From Bradysia coprophila (Eukaryota; Arthropoda; Insecta; Diptera; Sciaridae), in the NCBI RefSeq assembly GCF_014529535.1, contig NW_023503372.1:5250988-5314987 (forward strand): a stretch of 64,000 bases of DNA. The letters run 5' to 3'. A program made the position numbers and the translations under genes. The notes beneath the pieces are model-generated. The model worked only from the letters and a program-made list of their open reading frames with translations. It did not search any database and was not told where the DNA came from. Shown piece by piece: positions 34,996-44,788 of this stretch. Positions within the stretch are counted from its first letter, which is position 1. Every line of letters begins with the position of its first letter.

Positions 34996-36587
34996 ATGGT
35001 AATTTCATATTTCTTATACAAAATTCTTGGCAAAATTTTCACATTTTTCGTTCAATTTTTGTTTTAAAGCCGACTTCCCTCGCGCTTATCATTTGTTACT
35101 ACATCCTGAGTATTGGTGCGGCGAACGAAAGACCTGAATGTCCTAAAATCAGTGACGGATATTATTACCCAAACTGTCGATGCAAACACGGACCAGCCTA
35201 CGACAATAAAACAAACACTTGTCCAAATCCTGAATGTCCCGTAAATGAGAGCGTTGGAATCTATCCGAACTGCGTGTGTAAGGAGAAAAACTTCGACTAC
35301 AGCGCCACTTTCAACGAATGTTTTCGAGTTTGTCCGGAAAATAGCAGCGGCTATTGGCCCAAATGCAACTGTGATTCCGATGGTCATACTTTCAGTAAGG
35401 AATTGTTCGAATGCATCGCTTGTACCGAAAACAGTACCGGCCAATATCCCGATTGTAATTGTGAGGGTGATGGCGCCACTTACAACCGTTTTGACAATGT
35501 CTGTAACGAGCCTAAACAATGTCCGCATAATGGCAAATACCCGAATTGCACCTGCGAAGGTATCGCAATCTACAACAAGTTAACCGACAAGTGCCAGTGT
35601 CCTTTCAGAGGTGTTGGTAATTACCCGAATTGTGACTGTAAGGAGGGATACATTTTCGATGAAATAAAGAAGTCGGGCGAGAGATGTCCAGACGATAGTG
35701 TTGGCGTGTACCCGAACTGCGTTTGTGTAGATCGGAACAGCACGTACGCCGAAAAGTGGAATTCGTGTTACACATGTCCAGCTAATAGCACTGGAAAATA
35801 TCCGAATTGTGATTGCGAACAACCGTTCCAGTATGTTCAGGAAAACAACATTTGTGAGAAATGCCCCGAAAAAAGTGCGGGCGTTTATCCACATTGCAAG
35901 TGTGACAATGGCTATTTCAGTCAGACTTTCCAAAAATGTATTGAGTGTCCAGCTGATGCTACTGGTCTCTATCCAGAGTGTAAATGCGACGATGAACGTT
36001 TGGCATTCAGTCCGTACATCAATGAATGCTATCGTAAATGTCCAGAAGATAGCTCGGGAATTCGACCGAAGTGTGGATGTGGTAGTGGATATTACTACGA
36101 TGATGATGATTTTGCATGTAAAAGCGGAATTGGGCGGATGTGTCCATTCGATAGTATTGGAATTGGTCCGGACTGCTTATGTGTGAGAGAATTTCACCAA
36201 TTTGATTTAACCAATTGGTGGTGTTCATCATCGGATGCAATTGAGATATTAAACTTTTGCCACAAAGGTAGAAGAAAGAAAACGTTTATTCGAGCATAAA
36301 AATACAAAAATAAAGGTGCTGCCCTGATATCCAAGGTTGCTATGTCACACAGCGTACCGATCTATCCTAAGACAATCATACTACTAACATCACGTTGTTT
36401 TTACTAACTAATTTTATGTCAAAATTTATGACTAGGTCAATTATATATATGATTATTGATGATGAAAATCGTCTTAATTAGCACCATTTCAGAAATGTCT
36501 TTAATTTTATCACAGTTGAGTTTAAATTCTTTGCCACAATGTGGTACATTAATCGATTTTAAAGTACTAGCTAGCTCAGTTGGATGA
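34996..36587 (+). CDS. Secreted cysteine-rich repeat protein, array copy 4 (3' end interrupted)
   Basis: Exon 1 is 34996-34998 and exon 2 starts at 35070 after a 71-bp intron; the protein begins MPTSLALIICYYILSIGAAN. Twelve modules follow; in module 7 the expected cysteine is glycine (KKSGERCPDDS). Read straight through, the frame ends at 36299 with a foreign tail HKGRRKKTFIRA. The usual C-terminal coding sequence (PQCGTLIDFKVLASSVG) lies intact at 36534-36587, after a 264-bp insertion flanked by a 10-bp repeat. Splicing 36268-36492 (GTAGAA...TTTCAG) would join the two in frame, so the exons may be 34996-34998, 35070-36267 and 36493-36587. Whether it is spliced or truncated cannot be told here. 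The TATA block is degenerate. Confidence 0.68.
36256..36539. mobile_element. 264-bp insertion in array copy 4 with 10-bp duplication
   Basis: TTTGCCACAA occurs at 36256-36265 and 36530-36539. Between them are 264 bp absent from the other copies. No terminal inverted repeats or poly-A tail are visible, so the type of element is unknown. It carries GT and AG sites able to remove most of it as an intron. Confidence 0.6.
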
Positions 36588-36646
36588 AAATCAATAAAAT
36601 TATAATTAAAAAGCGCAACTATGGTGTGTTGTACTAGGGTTTCAGC

Positions 36647-37119
36647 CAGGGGCTATTAAGTTGAATTAATTTGCCGAAATTCGCCAAAATTCACCAAAAT
36701 TCGTCGAAATTCGCCGAAATTCTCCCAAATTAAAAAATTCAAATTTTGAAAATTTTCTTCCAAATTTATGTTTTTTGAAATATTTTGCTAGTTTTGTGAT
36801 ATAGCATAACAACAATATGCAAGAATCTACCAAATTCACAAATATATGTAAAATTCACAAAATTAGGACATTTTTCATCGTTTTTCCAAAAAAAAAAGCC
36901 ATCATGGCTTCCCGGTTAAAAATAGATTTCTGGAATGTCTTGGCCAAAAATATGTAACTAGGTTCTAAGATTCTTTGAAATTTCTTAAAATCATGTATAA
37001 ATTCACAAAAAATCGCCAAAATTCGTCAACATTCGCCAAAATTCGTCAAAATTCGCCAAAATTCGTCAAATTCTCCAAATTCGCCAAAATTTGCTGAAAA
37101 TTCAACCAAATAGCCCCTG
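36647..37119. mobile_element. hAT-type MITE, 473 bp, with 8-bp target duplication
   Basis: The tips CAGGGGCTATT and AATAGCCCCTG are perfect inverted copies, flanked on both sides by the direct 8-bp repeat GTTTCAGC (36639-36646 and 37120-37127). Subterminal arrays of ATTCGCCAAA and ATTCGTCAAA are present. The 8-bp duplication and CAGGG tip fit the hAT superfamily. There is no transposase. Confidence 0.88.
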
Positions 37120-37611
37120 GTTTCAGCACTGGACCAGCAATCCAGTGGCTTTTGTACGATTCTTCCGTTGCCCTTTTCCTCGGCTTAATTTGAAATGAAC
37201 TTCCGTAAATAGAACTTTACGAAAATATCAAGCCAAGTAAGTAATGAGAGAGCTTAAAACATAAGAATACAGTAAGTCTTGCTTGGAGGATTTCAACGAT
37301 ATGTCTTTGCTTAGTGCTGAAAAACAAATAGCCCAGTGACGCCCGGAGTCTTAATCCGGCTCTGGTATTGGATCCGATACAAAACCCAAAGACATCAAAG
37401 TCCTCATAACAACCACTAGTTAACAAATGACCTTGATAATTATGTCTTCATGTACCTCGTTACCATGACCAGCGATGCGATACCCGTACCAACTTCTACC
37501 TTTGCAGAGAGCAAGATTTTAAGCATCTGAAAGTAATCACCTGAGACTTGATAGCCACCCAAGCACATAAACAATAGACAAAAGTCCCACATAGTTAGTA
37601 GATAGTAGATA

Positions 37612-37677
37612 GATAGTGGATATTACTACGATGATGGCAAATGGCCACAATGTGGAGCATTAGTCGATTATGAATAG
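37612..37677 (+). pseudogene. Relic of a sixth Cys-rich array gene
   Basis: Twenty-two codons read DSGYYYDDGKWPQCGALVDY, E, stop. This joins part of module 11 to the C-terminal half module with an in-frame deletion of everything between. The preceding 250 bp (from about 37370) is the common 5' flank, and the following 370 bp matches the 3' flank of copy 3. A complete unit was therefore duplicated and then lost nearly all of its coding sequence. Confidence 0.8.
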
Positions 37678-38824
37678 AATATACTAGGTAAGCGTTCACG
37701 ACTTTGATGTTAATCTAAAACGATTCACTATTATTGGCAATAAAATCGGGATGCCCCATTTCCCCGGCCTAGTTTGAAATGTACTTCCGTAAATAGATAT
37801 TGACCTCCTTGCTGGGAGATATGTCGTTTAGTGATCTTTATACGGAAGTGAAGATTCAAACAAGATCGTGGAGAGTGGTAGACTTTTATTATTCTATCTG
37901 ATTGTGATTCCGGGCTGCTGTTAATCAACAATTTTTATAAAGCAAATAAAAACAAACGAACATGGAACGAGCCATTGTAGGAAAACTAGAGGCATAGCAT
38001 TGCTCCTAGCATTAACACTGGTTTGTCAAATGTCAAAAAGCTTCCAAATTTTCATACGTGTTATCATTGTTTAAGGTTCTGTAAGCATATTTCCGCTAAA
38101 ATTAGAAGTTTGATCGTCCGAACAAATAGCGCATTGAAAACCATACCCCTTTTTATATTAGCACGTACTGCACTATAGGCATGATTTCTCTAAGTATTCG
38201 TATGCAAAAATTAAAAGTCAAATATCTACTGAAATATCTTTTTTTTCGTTGACAGGCAAGTACCAAAATTTCGTTGAACAATTTTTAGGACCGCAATTCG
38301 CTCAAGGTGGAATTTCCTATTTCTCCTGGTGTTAGTAATTAAGAGTGATATCGCCAAAACCGAGCTATAGCTCGTTTGAATCGTCTTTCAATTCAAGGAA
38401 ATAGGTATCTCTTACTTTTTCGGTTAGTTTCCCATTTTCGTAGTGAACACGTGAAAAAGCTACAGCGTGTCAAGTGGTCGTGGAAACAGGTTTTCTGTGA
38501 TAGCTGGAGCATTTGCCTAAAAGTTGAAATGTTGTAGGAATGCAGGTCTGTGGCAGCCCTTCATAAAGAGTATAGGTATTTTATGACTAAAAATATGGTA
38601 AATGTTTGAACAGTTGAAATAGCACTAGCATTACTTGAAACGATTGTGAAATACCGATTTTCTTCGGGCTCTGTGAGATCCAACATAAAAACCAACACTC
38701 TCTAGCAAGAGAGAGTATTGTAAAATCCAAAGATGTCAAAGTCCTCATCACGACATTGATTCGTAGTGAACATCAAACAGCCTTGATAATTATCTCTTCA
38801 CGAATCTCTTTATACCATCGATGA

Positions 38825-38853
38825 ATCACGAAGAATATTATACTCTTCTTGAT
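38825..38853. promoter_or_regulatory. Palindrome upstream of array copy 5
   Basis: ATCACGAAGA, a 9-bp spacer and TCTTCTTGAT form a 10-bp inverted repeat with one mismatch, 361 bp before the start codon. It shares the mismatch with copy 2. Confidence 0.4.
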
Positions 38854-39147
38854 CCATAAGAGATCTGCGATACCCGTACCAACTTTTAACTTTGCAACGA
38901 GCACCATTCCAGTGATCTGACAGAAACTTTCAAACTAGCATATCTATCAGGAGCCAACCAGGAGTTTCTTGTGACAACATCAAAAGCCAAACAAAGTTGC
39001 AAAGTAACATTCGATCCAATTATGCGTCGACTTGTGGTGTGGAGCGCAATGAACAATACAAATGAAATCAGTAGACAAAATTCCCAAATTGTTTTTGCAG
39101 GTACGACAAGTTTTCTTTCTAAACTACATCGAGAGTCTTTTCACGTT

Positions 39148-39178
39148 TATATATGATTCAGACCTTTTCTTACTCAGA
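39148..39178 (+). promoter_or_regulatory. TATA box and initiator of array copy 5
   Basis: TATATAT at 39148-39154 and TCAGA at 39174-39178 have the same 28-bp spacing as copy 3. The leader to the ATG at 39214 would be 38 nt. Confidence 0.65.
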
Positions 39179-39213
39179 ATCGTTGCTGTCGTTGAACGAG
39201 TAGGTTGGGTAGA

Positions 39214-40570
39214 ATGGTAATTCAATTTTTTCTACAAAACTTCTCTCAAAACCTTCACATTTTTTGTTTTAAAGCGGACTTTACTCGCGCTTTTCATTTG
39301 TTACTACATCCTGAGGTTTGGTGCTGCGACCGAAGAATTGGAATGTCCTAAAATCAGCAACGGCTATTACCCACACTGTCGATGCAAACACGGACCAGCC
39401 TACGACAATGAAACAAACACTTGTCCAAATCCTGAATGTCCAGTAAATGAAAGCGTTGGAATCTATCCGAACTGCGTCTGTGAGAAGAAGAACTTCGGTT
39501 ACAGCGCCACTTTAAACGAATGTTTTCGAGTTTGTCCGGAAAATAGCAGCGGCTATTGGCCCAAATGCAACTGTGATTCCGATGGTGACACTTTCAGTAA
39601 GGAATTGTTCAGATGCATTGCCTGTCCCGAAGACAGTACCGGTCAATATCCGGATTGTAATTGCGATAGTGATAGTGCCATTTATACCAGTCATAACAAT
39701 GAGTGTAAAGAATCTAAACCTAAATGTCCGTTTAATGGTGAATACCCCAATTGTACGTGCGAAGGCACTACAATCTACAACGAAATAACCAACTTGTGCC
39801 AGTGTCCATACGGAAGCATAGGTTACTACCCGCATTGCAACTGTGCGGAGGGATTCACTTTCGATGACATAAACAAATCATGCCAGAGATGTCCAGACGA
39901 AAGTGATGGCGTGTATCCAAACTGCGTTTGTGTAGATCAGAACAGTACATACGTAAGGGATTTGAATCCGTGTAACATAAGTCCAGGTAATTGCCTTGCA
40001 GCTGAAAAATATGTGATTTGTGATTGTAAACATCCGGCACAGTCGAATTTCCACTTGTACGGGCAAGCCAACATTTGTGTAGGATGCCCTGAAAGAAGTG
40101 CGGGAGTTTATCCACATTGTAAATGCGAAAATGGCTATTTCAGTCAGACTCTCCGAAAATGTATTGAGTGTCCAGCTGATGCTACCGGTCTGTATCCAGA
40201 GTGTAAATGTGACGATGAACGTTTGGCATTCAGTCCATACATCAATGAATGCTATCGTAAATGTCCCGAAAATAGCTCGGGCATTCGACCGAATTGTAGA
40301 TGTGATAGTGGATATTACTACGATGATAGTGACTTTGCATGTAAAAGCGGAATTGGGCGGTTGTGTCCATTCGATAGTATTGGAATTGGTCCGGACTGCT
40401 TATGTGTGAGAGAATTTTACAAATTTGATTCGTCCTTCTGGTCTTGTCAGGTTGGAGGAGTGCACTATATTTTTGGATCATCAAACTTTTGCCCCAGAAA
40501 TAATGGGAAATGGCCACAATGTGGAGCATTAATCGATTTCAAAGTACTAACCACTTTAGTGGGTCGTTGA
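39214..40570 (+). CDS. Secreted cysteine-rich repeat protein, array copy 5
   Basis: Proposed exons are 39214-39216 and 39275-40570 with a 58-bp intron, the shortest of the five; the product is 432 residues. It begins MRTLLALFICYYILRFGAAT. Of 12 modules, the eighth is degenerate: the expected CPANSTGKYPNCDC is replaced by ISPGNCLAAEKYVICDC, which moves a cysteine. It ends WPQCGALIDFKVLTTLVGR. Inside the proposed intron the ATG frame and the mature frame differ, so splicing is needed. The promoter block is intact. A polyadenylation signal AATAAA follows near 40632. Confidence 0.77.
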
Positions 40571-40978
40571 AATTTGTGGTTCCATTAGATTATCTTTCAA
40601 TTATTTGATGTTTATCTATAAGATTCACTAAAATAAAATTATCTCTGGCAATACAATCGAAATATATCTTTTCCCCGGCCTAATTTGAAATGTATGTTCC
40701 GTGAACAGACCTCGGCCAAAATATTGAGCAACGTAATAATCAGAGAGCTATTTTTTCTAATAGGAATAAGAAGAAGATGCTTGATGGAAGACATAATAGG
40801 TCATCGGTTAGCGGTCTTTATACGGTAGTGCAGATTCTAAAAAGATCGTGGAAAGTGGTAGACCTTTATTATACTCTCCCTTACTATAAATCCGTGCTGC
40901 CATCGGTCAACATTTTTATATAAATAAAAACAAACGAACTTAGCAACGAACGATTTTAGGAAAACTTGGAACACAAAC

Positions 40979-41647
40979 ACAGCACTACTCCTAGCATTAA
41001 CACTCGTTTGTCAAATGTCAAAAAGCTTTCAATTTTTTTTATGTAACTCGATATTGCAGAATCATGCGCACGCTGGAACTTTAGACACCCTGGATCGTAG
41101 TAAAGGAGTCGAGGGTTACCTCCGAATAAAATTTAAAAAATTTAAAATTTTTAGAAATTTATTTGGAGGTATTCCTCGACTCCTTTACTGATTTTCAGGG
41201 TGCCTTAAGTCGACAAGTCACAGTAACCGGTAAAGTTATGTCATAACTTTCGAAAACTGCGAACTTTGGATCACTCTGTTGCGAAAAACGTTGTATGAAT
41301 CTCATCGCAAAGTACTTGATTAGTCTCACGATGTGTATTATAACACACGGCCTGCGGCCTCACATCTAGAGCCTAATAAAAGTAATAAAGTACTTCGCAA
41401 CTCGGTGTCATAAATAACTAATACAACACTTGCAGCTGTTGTATCTATTATGTCACATCAAGAAATAAAAGTATAACTTTAACGAAATGAATGCAAAGCC
41501 TATGCTGCAGTGTCTATATTTTTTTACCGAAAAGTTTTTTGTGAAGATTTGAGAAAATAACGAAAATTTGAGAAAATTCGTGAAAATATTTTTGCTATGC
41601 TGAAACCGTCATCCTTCAAATATTTTAATGCTAGAAGCAGTGCTATG
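40979..41647. mobile_element. CTAGCATTAAC-family element with nested foldback
   Basis: The left end ACAGCACTACTCCTAGCATT and right end AATGCTAGAAGCAGTGCT are inverted copies. A nested foldback at about 41083-41211 has arms TAGTAAAGGAGTCGAGG and CCTCGACTCCTTTACTG, with outer CACCCTG and CAGGGTG. Confidence 0.6.
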
Positions 41648-41888
41648 CTTTATATCATCAAAGCTGCAATTGAACCAAAATTATTCAATGACGTGTCACC
41701 AACTTCTCTATTTATAAATGCACTTGGGTATGTGGAACAAGGTACAATAAAACAATGAACTTAAACAAGAAAAACGTGTTCTTGATGTTAGCAGATGGCC
41801 TCCAAATTAATGCTCAAACTTTCATGAGATCAAAAATGTACATGAGCGTGGTTTTCAGTAAGTTTTGGACTTCGTTAAGGCATGAATC

Positions 41889-42096
41889 ACAGCCCTGCTA
41901 CTACCATGAACACTGAATTGACAAGTGTCAAATTTGGAGGATTTAGTGATACGAGCCACCGCTTAGGATTGTTTGTATTGTGTTTTTTAACTCATTCAAC
42001 GAAAACAAGTCATCTATCTGTATAACATAAACGCAGTGCCTACTGTGATTTCATCAGCCTCCGAATATTTTCTATGTTCGTGCTAGTAGCAGTGCA
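41889..42096. mobile_element. CTAGCATTAAC-family element carrying segment A
   Basis: The left end CAGCCCTGCTACTACCATGA and right end TTCGTGCTAGTAGCAGTGC are inverted copies. The interior (GAATTGACAAGTGTCAAATT to GCAGTGCCTACTGTGATTTC) matches segment A of the composite at 21458-23906, so that composite captured this element. Confidence 0.65.
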
Positions 42097-42673
42097 TGAA
42101 TGCATAGGTCATATATTTCATTATTGTTGGATCGCCGAGAGAGATTTTTTGGTAAAAATGACGTCATTTTTCGCTGTCAATCACTAAGATTCCTCGTCTA
42201 GTATGTGTTTATTACGTAGATGGAAGCACGGGGTTTCAAGAGGTTTTAAAATTTAGTTTTTTCATGTTGCAAATATTGTAGTGTCAAATACTGTCCAAAG
42301 CCTTAAATTTGTGCAGGGAGAAGGCCTTTTTCACCAAGCAATCTGTGTAACCTTGAATTTCACAACAGCACGGTGACGATCCACTTGTCAAACGGATGCT
42401 GCATGAACAAATTCCTTAATCTATTTGTTGCAGCCTTCAACAAAGCGATAAATGCAACATAAATATTTGAACTATCCGACATTCCTAACGTACCACCCTA
42501 CAGTGACTGCATTACCTGCTTGCATAAGCAGAGTCGAAACGCAACCAACTTCAATGATTTTGTACGCAAATGTCACAGTTGAACTGTGCAGATGTAGTTT
42601 CATTGTTTATATTTTGCGACGCGAATATTTACTTCTTATTTTGCCATCAAAGTTTAGCTTAAGTTCAAACACA

Positions 42674-44525
42674 ATGCATCAGCCATCACCTACGGCATTG
42701 ACTAGCATTGTCGATGTTAAAGATATCCGACATTTCACGCAACAGATTTTCAAATATACCGAAAAACTTTGCAATGCTTACGAACGTAAGTTGTCTATAA
42801 CTGCAAAGTCAGTACAAATACAATATTGTCGATTTCAGATATTATGACGCGATATGAACAGATAAGCTTGGAGAACGTTCAACTGAAAAGTGCAAGGTTG
42901 TTCGTGTATTTCGGACTGTGTGAATCGCCGAAATAACGTTTGTTGTTTTATGCTTCCAGTGCGATGACATCGCTTGATCCGCTGCTTGTACCTGCCAATC
43001 TGTCACACAAACGGCGAAAAACTGATGAATCCGTTATCAATGATTCGGTAGCGTCCAATGATCCCCTGAACGAAGCTATTCAGGATATATCCAGTTGTCA
43101 AGAGGACTGTGTCATTGAATCCACACCGAAGGTGGACATGACGCGGAAGAATGTTATGAAGAAGGTTTTGACGTTCAGGTCACCAAATAAACGGATTGAA
43201 ATTAAAGAGGAAAAGCTGAATGACTCGAAAGACTCTAAGGATGGACTACTACTCGATGCAAAAGATATCAAAGTGGAAAGAAGTCCAACCTCACCACTGA
43301 GGAGTGTCCAGAATCAATCCAATTTGGGTAAGGAAAACCGTCCTAAACCACCTGGCAAATGGCTGTCAAATGTGTTGACATCTCCGAGTCGAGTCACCCG
43401 ATCCGGATTCATTACAGCGAAAAGTCCCAAAGGTGTGTCACGCTTATCACTCTCGAAACCATTCAAACAATCTCTATTGGACTTCGCTAAGAAACCAGTT
43501 AAGGAGACCACTGTTGATGTAAGTAATTCTTCAAATGACACCTGATTCTGAGCATAGCAAACGTTTCGTTCTATTTCATCAGTCATGTGCCGAGACGTTT
43601 TTCGATGGTACACCGCGTAACCCAGTTCCCGATGTCAAGAGTAAATTTCTTCGTCAGCAACGTTTAGAGTAAGTCGAATCCTAAAACTCAACGACGTAAT
43701 GATATTTACCGATCCTAATTCCAGAGCATGTGTCAATACCTCGAGAGACAGTGACGACGAGAATGTCTTCAGTTTCAAATCCGATGCGAAATCAATCAAT
43801 AAATCGTCAACATCACCGCCGAACATAAAATTGGAACCACTAACCGGACAACCGAAGACTACCGGTAAAGCTACAACCGATAACAATCCGTTGCCATCTG
43901 GATCCGGTGGATCTAGCGTGGTAGCATTGTCCGGCCAACAAGCAGAAGTTATTGTAATCCAGGAATCGCAGCCCCTGTTCGAGGATTGTTCGGAAACGTA
44001 TTGCGAGAGATTGGATCTGAAGCTACAGGCGGTAGAAACGCTGGCAGGCAAACTGAAAATTAGCGACGATGAGAAATCGATTGCCAATCATAGACTGTCC
44101 TGCAGAAGGTGCGAAGTGGTAAGTTGGTTTCGTTGTTGTTGAAGGTCATTCCGTTGTGATTCGATAGAAAATTTGTTTTTTAACCGCCCCGCCTCGACTC
44201 GAAATCCCTTTTGGTGTTACTAGTATTGTATTAGAGTCACCTAGACACGAGTATCATGTCCGTAATGCAGTACGGTAGTGCTGTGTCTATCAACCAGATT
44301 AGATTGCTAATTTGACAAATTTATTTCTGCCCGCAGTTCATGGATTCCAATCCAAGATTGAAATTATCAGAAAAATTGAAAATGGTCGACACATGCATCC
44401 AACGATATCCGGTAAGAGAGGATACGGATCCCGAATTTTGGAATCCGAGATTCGTTCCGACTCCTGAGAGTCAGAAACAGGAGACATTAATCGATGACAG
44501 ATGGTCCAGACGCAAGAAGTCGTAA
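42674..44525 (+). CDS. CtIP/Sae2-like DNA double-strand-break resection factor
   Basis: Six exons join in frame: 42674-42785, 42839-42896, 42960-43518, 43583-43668, 43725-44118, 44337-44525 (465 residues). The N-terminus (FKYTEKLCNAYER, then YEQISLENVQLKSA) looks like the short coiled coil used for oligomerisation. The middle is hydrophilic and Ser/Pro/Lys-rich. The C-terminus carries a CxxCE motif (LSCRRCEVF), then DTCIQRYPVREDTDPEFW and NPRFVPTPES. This resembles the CtIP end, in which CxxCE is followed by CSRHR and PENFWEVGFPST. CtIP family proteins activate the Mre11 complex for end resection in the nucleus. Oddities are that it is much shorter than vertebrate CtIP, the RHR-like block is QRYP, and the threonine before the FW motif is followed by Asp, not Pro. 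The ATG has a good CACA context. Confidence 0.62.
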
Positions 44526-44788
44526 CAATCATTGAGGTGGTGAGGTGGACATGATCATATCATGCGGTTTACATTGGTCGGTGATCTCTCATTCCTTTTT
44601 TTTATTTTTTTTTATTTTGTTGGTATTCGAAGAAGAAATTTATTGGTTAAGCGCAAGTGCCACTGTGAAGGAAAGGCCGGGTTTTTGTTCTTTCTCCTTA
44701 TTGTATAATTGAGGCCATTGAGTAAAAATATTTTCTTAAAAATGTACATAAATACTGACGTTTGAAATGCAACGGAACACTCGGCACG

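Larger units (their letters stand above)
40571..42673. other. Intergenic region with two nested MITEs
   Basis: No gene was recognised. It contains the 3' flank of array copy 5, a TIR element at 40979-41647 with another small foldback inside it, and an element end pair at 41889-42096. The open frame upstream of the CtIP-like start reaches back to 42452, but the extra residues have no family features. Confidence 0.6.

Noticed and set aside
42452-42673. Longer N-terminus (74 extra residues) for the CtIP-like gene
   Set aside because: The extra part lacks family features and a good start context. The ATG at 42674 has CACA before it and starts next to the predicted coiled coil.
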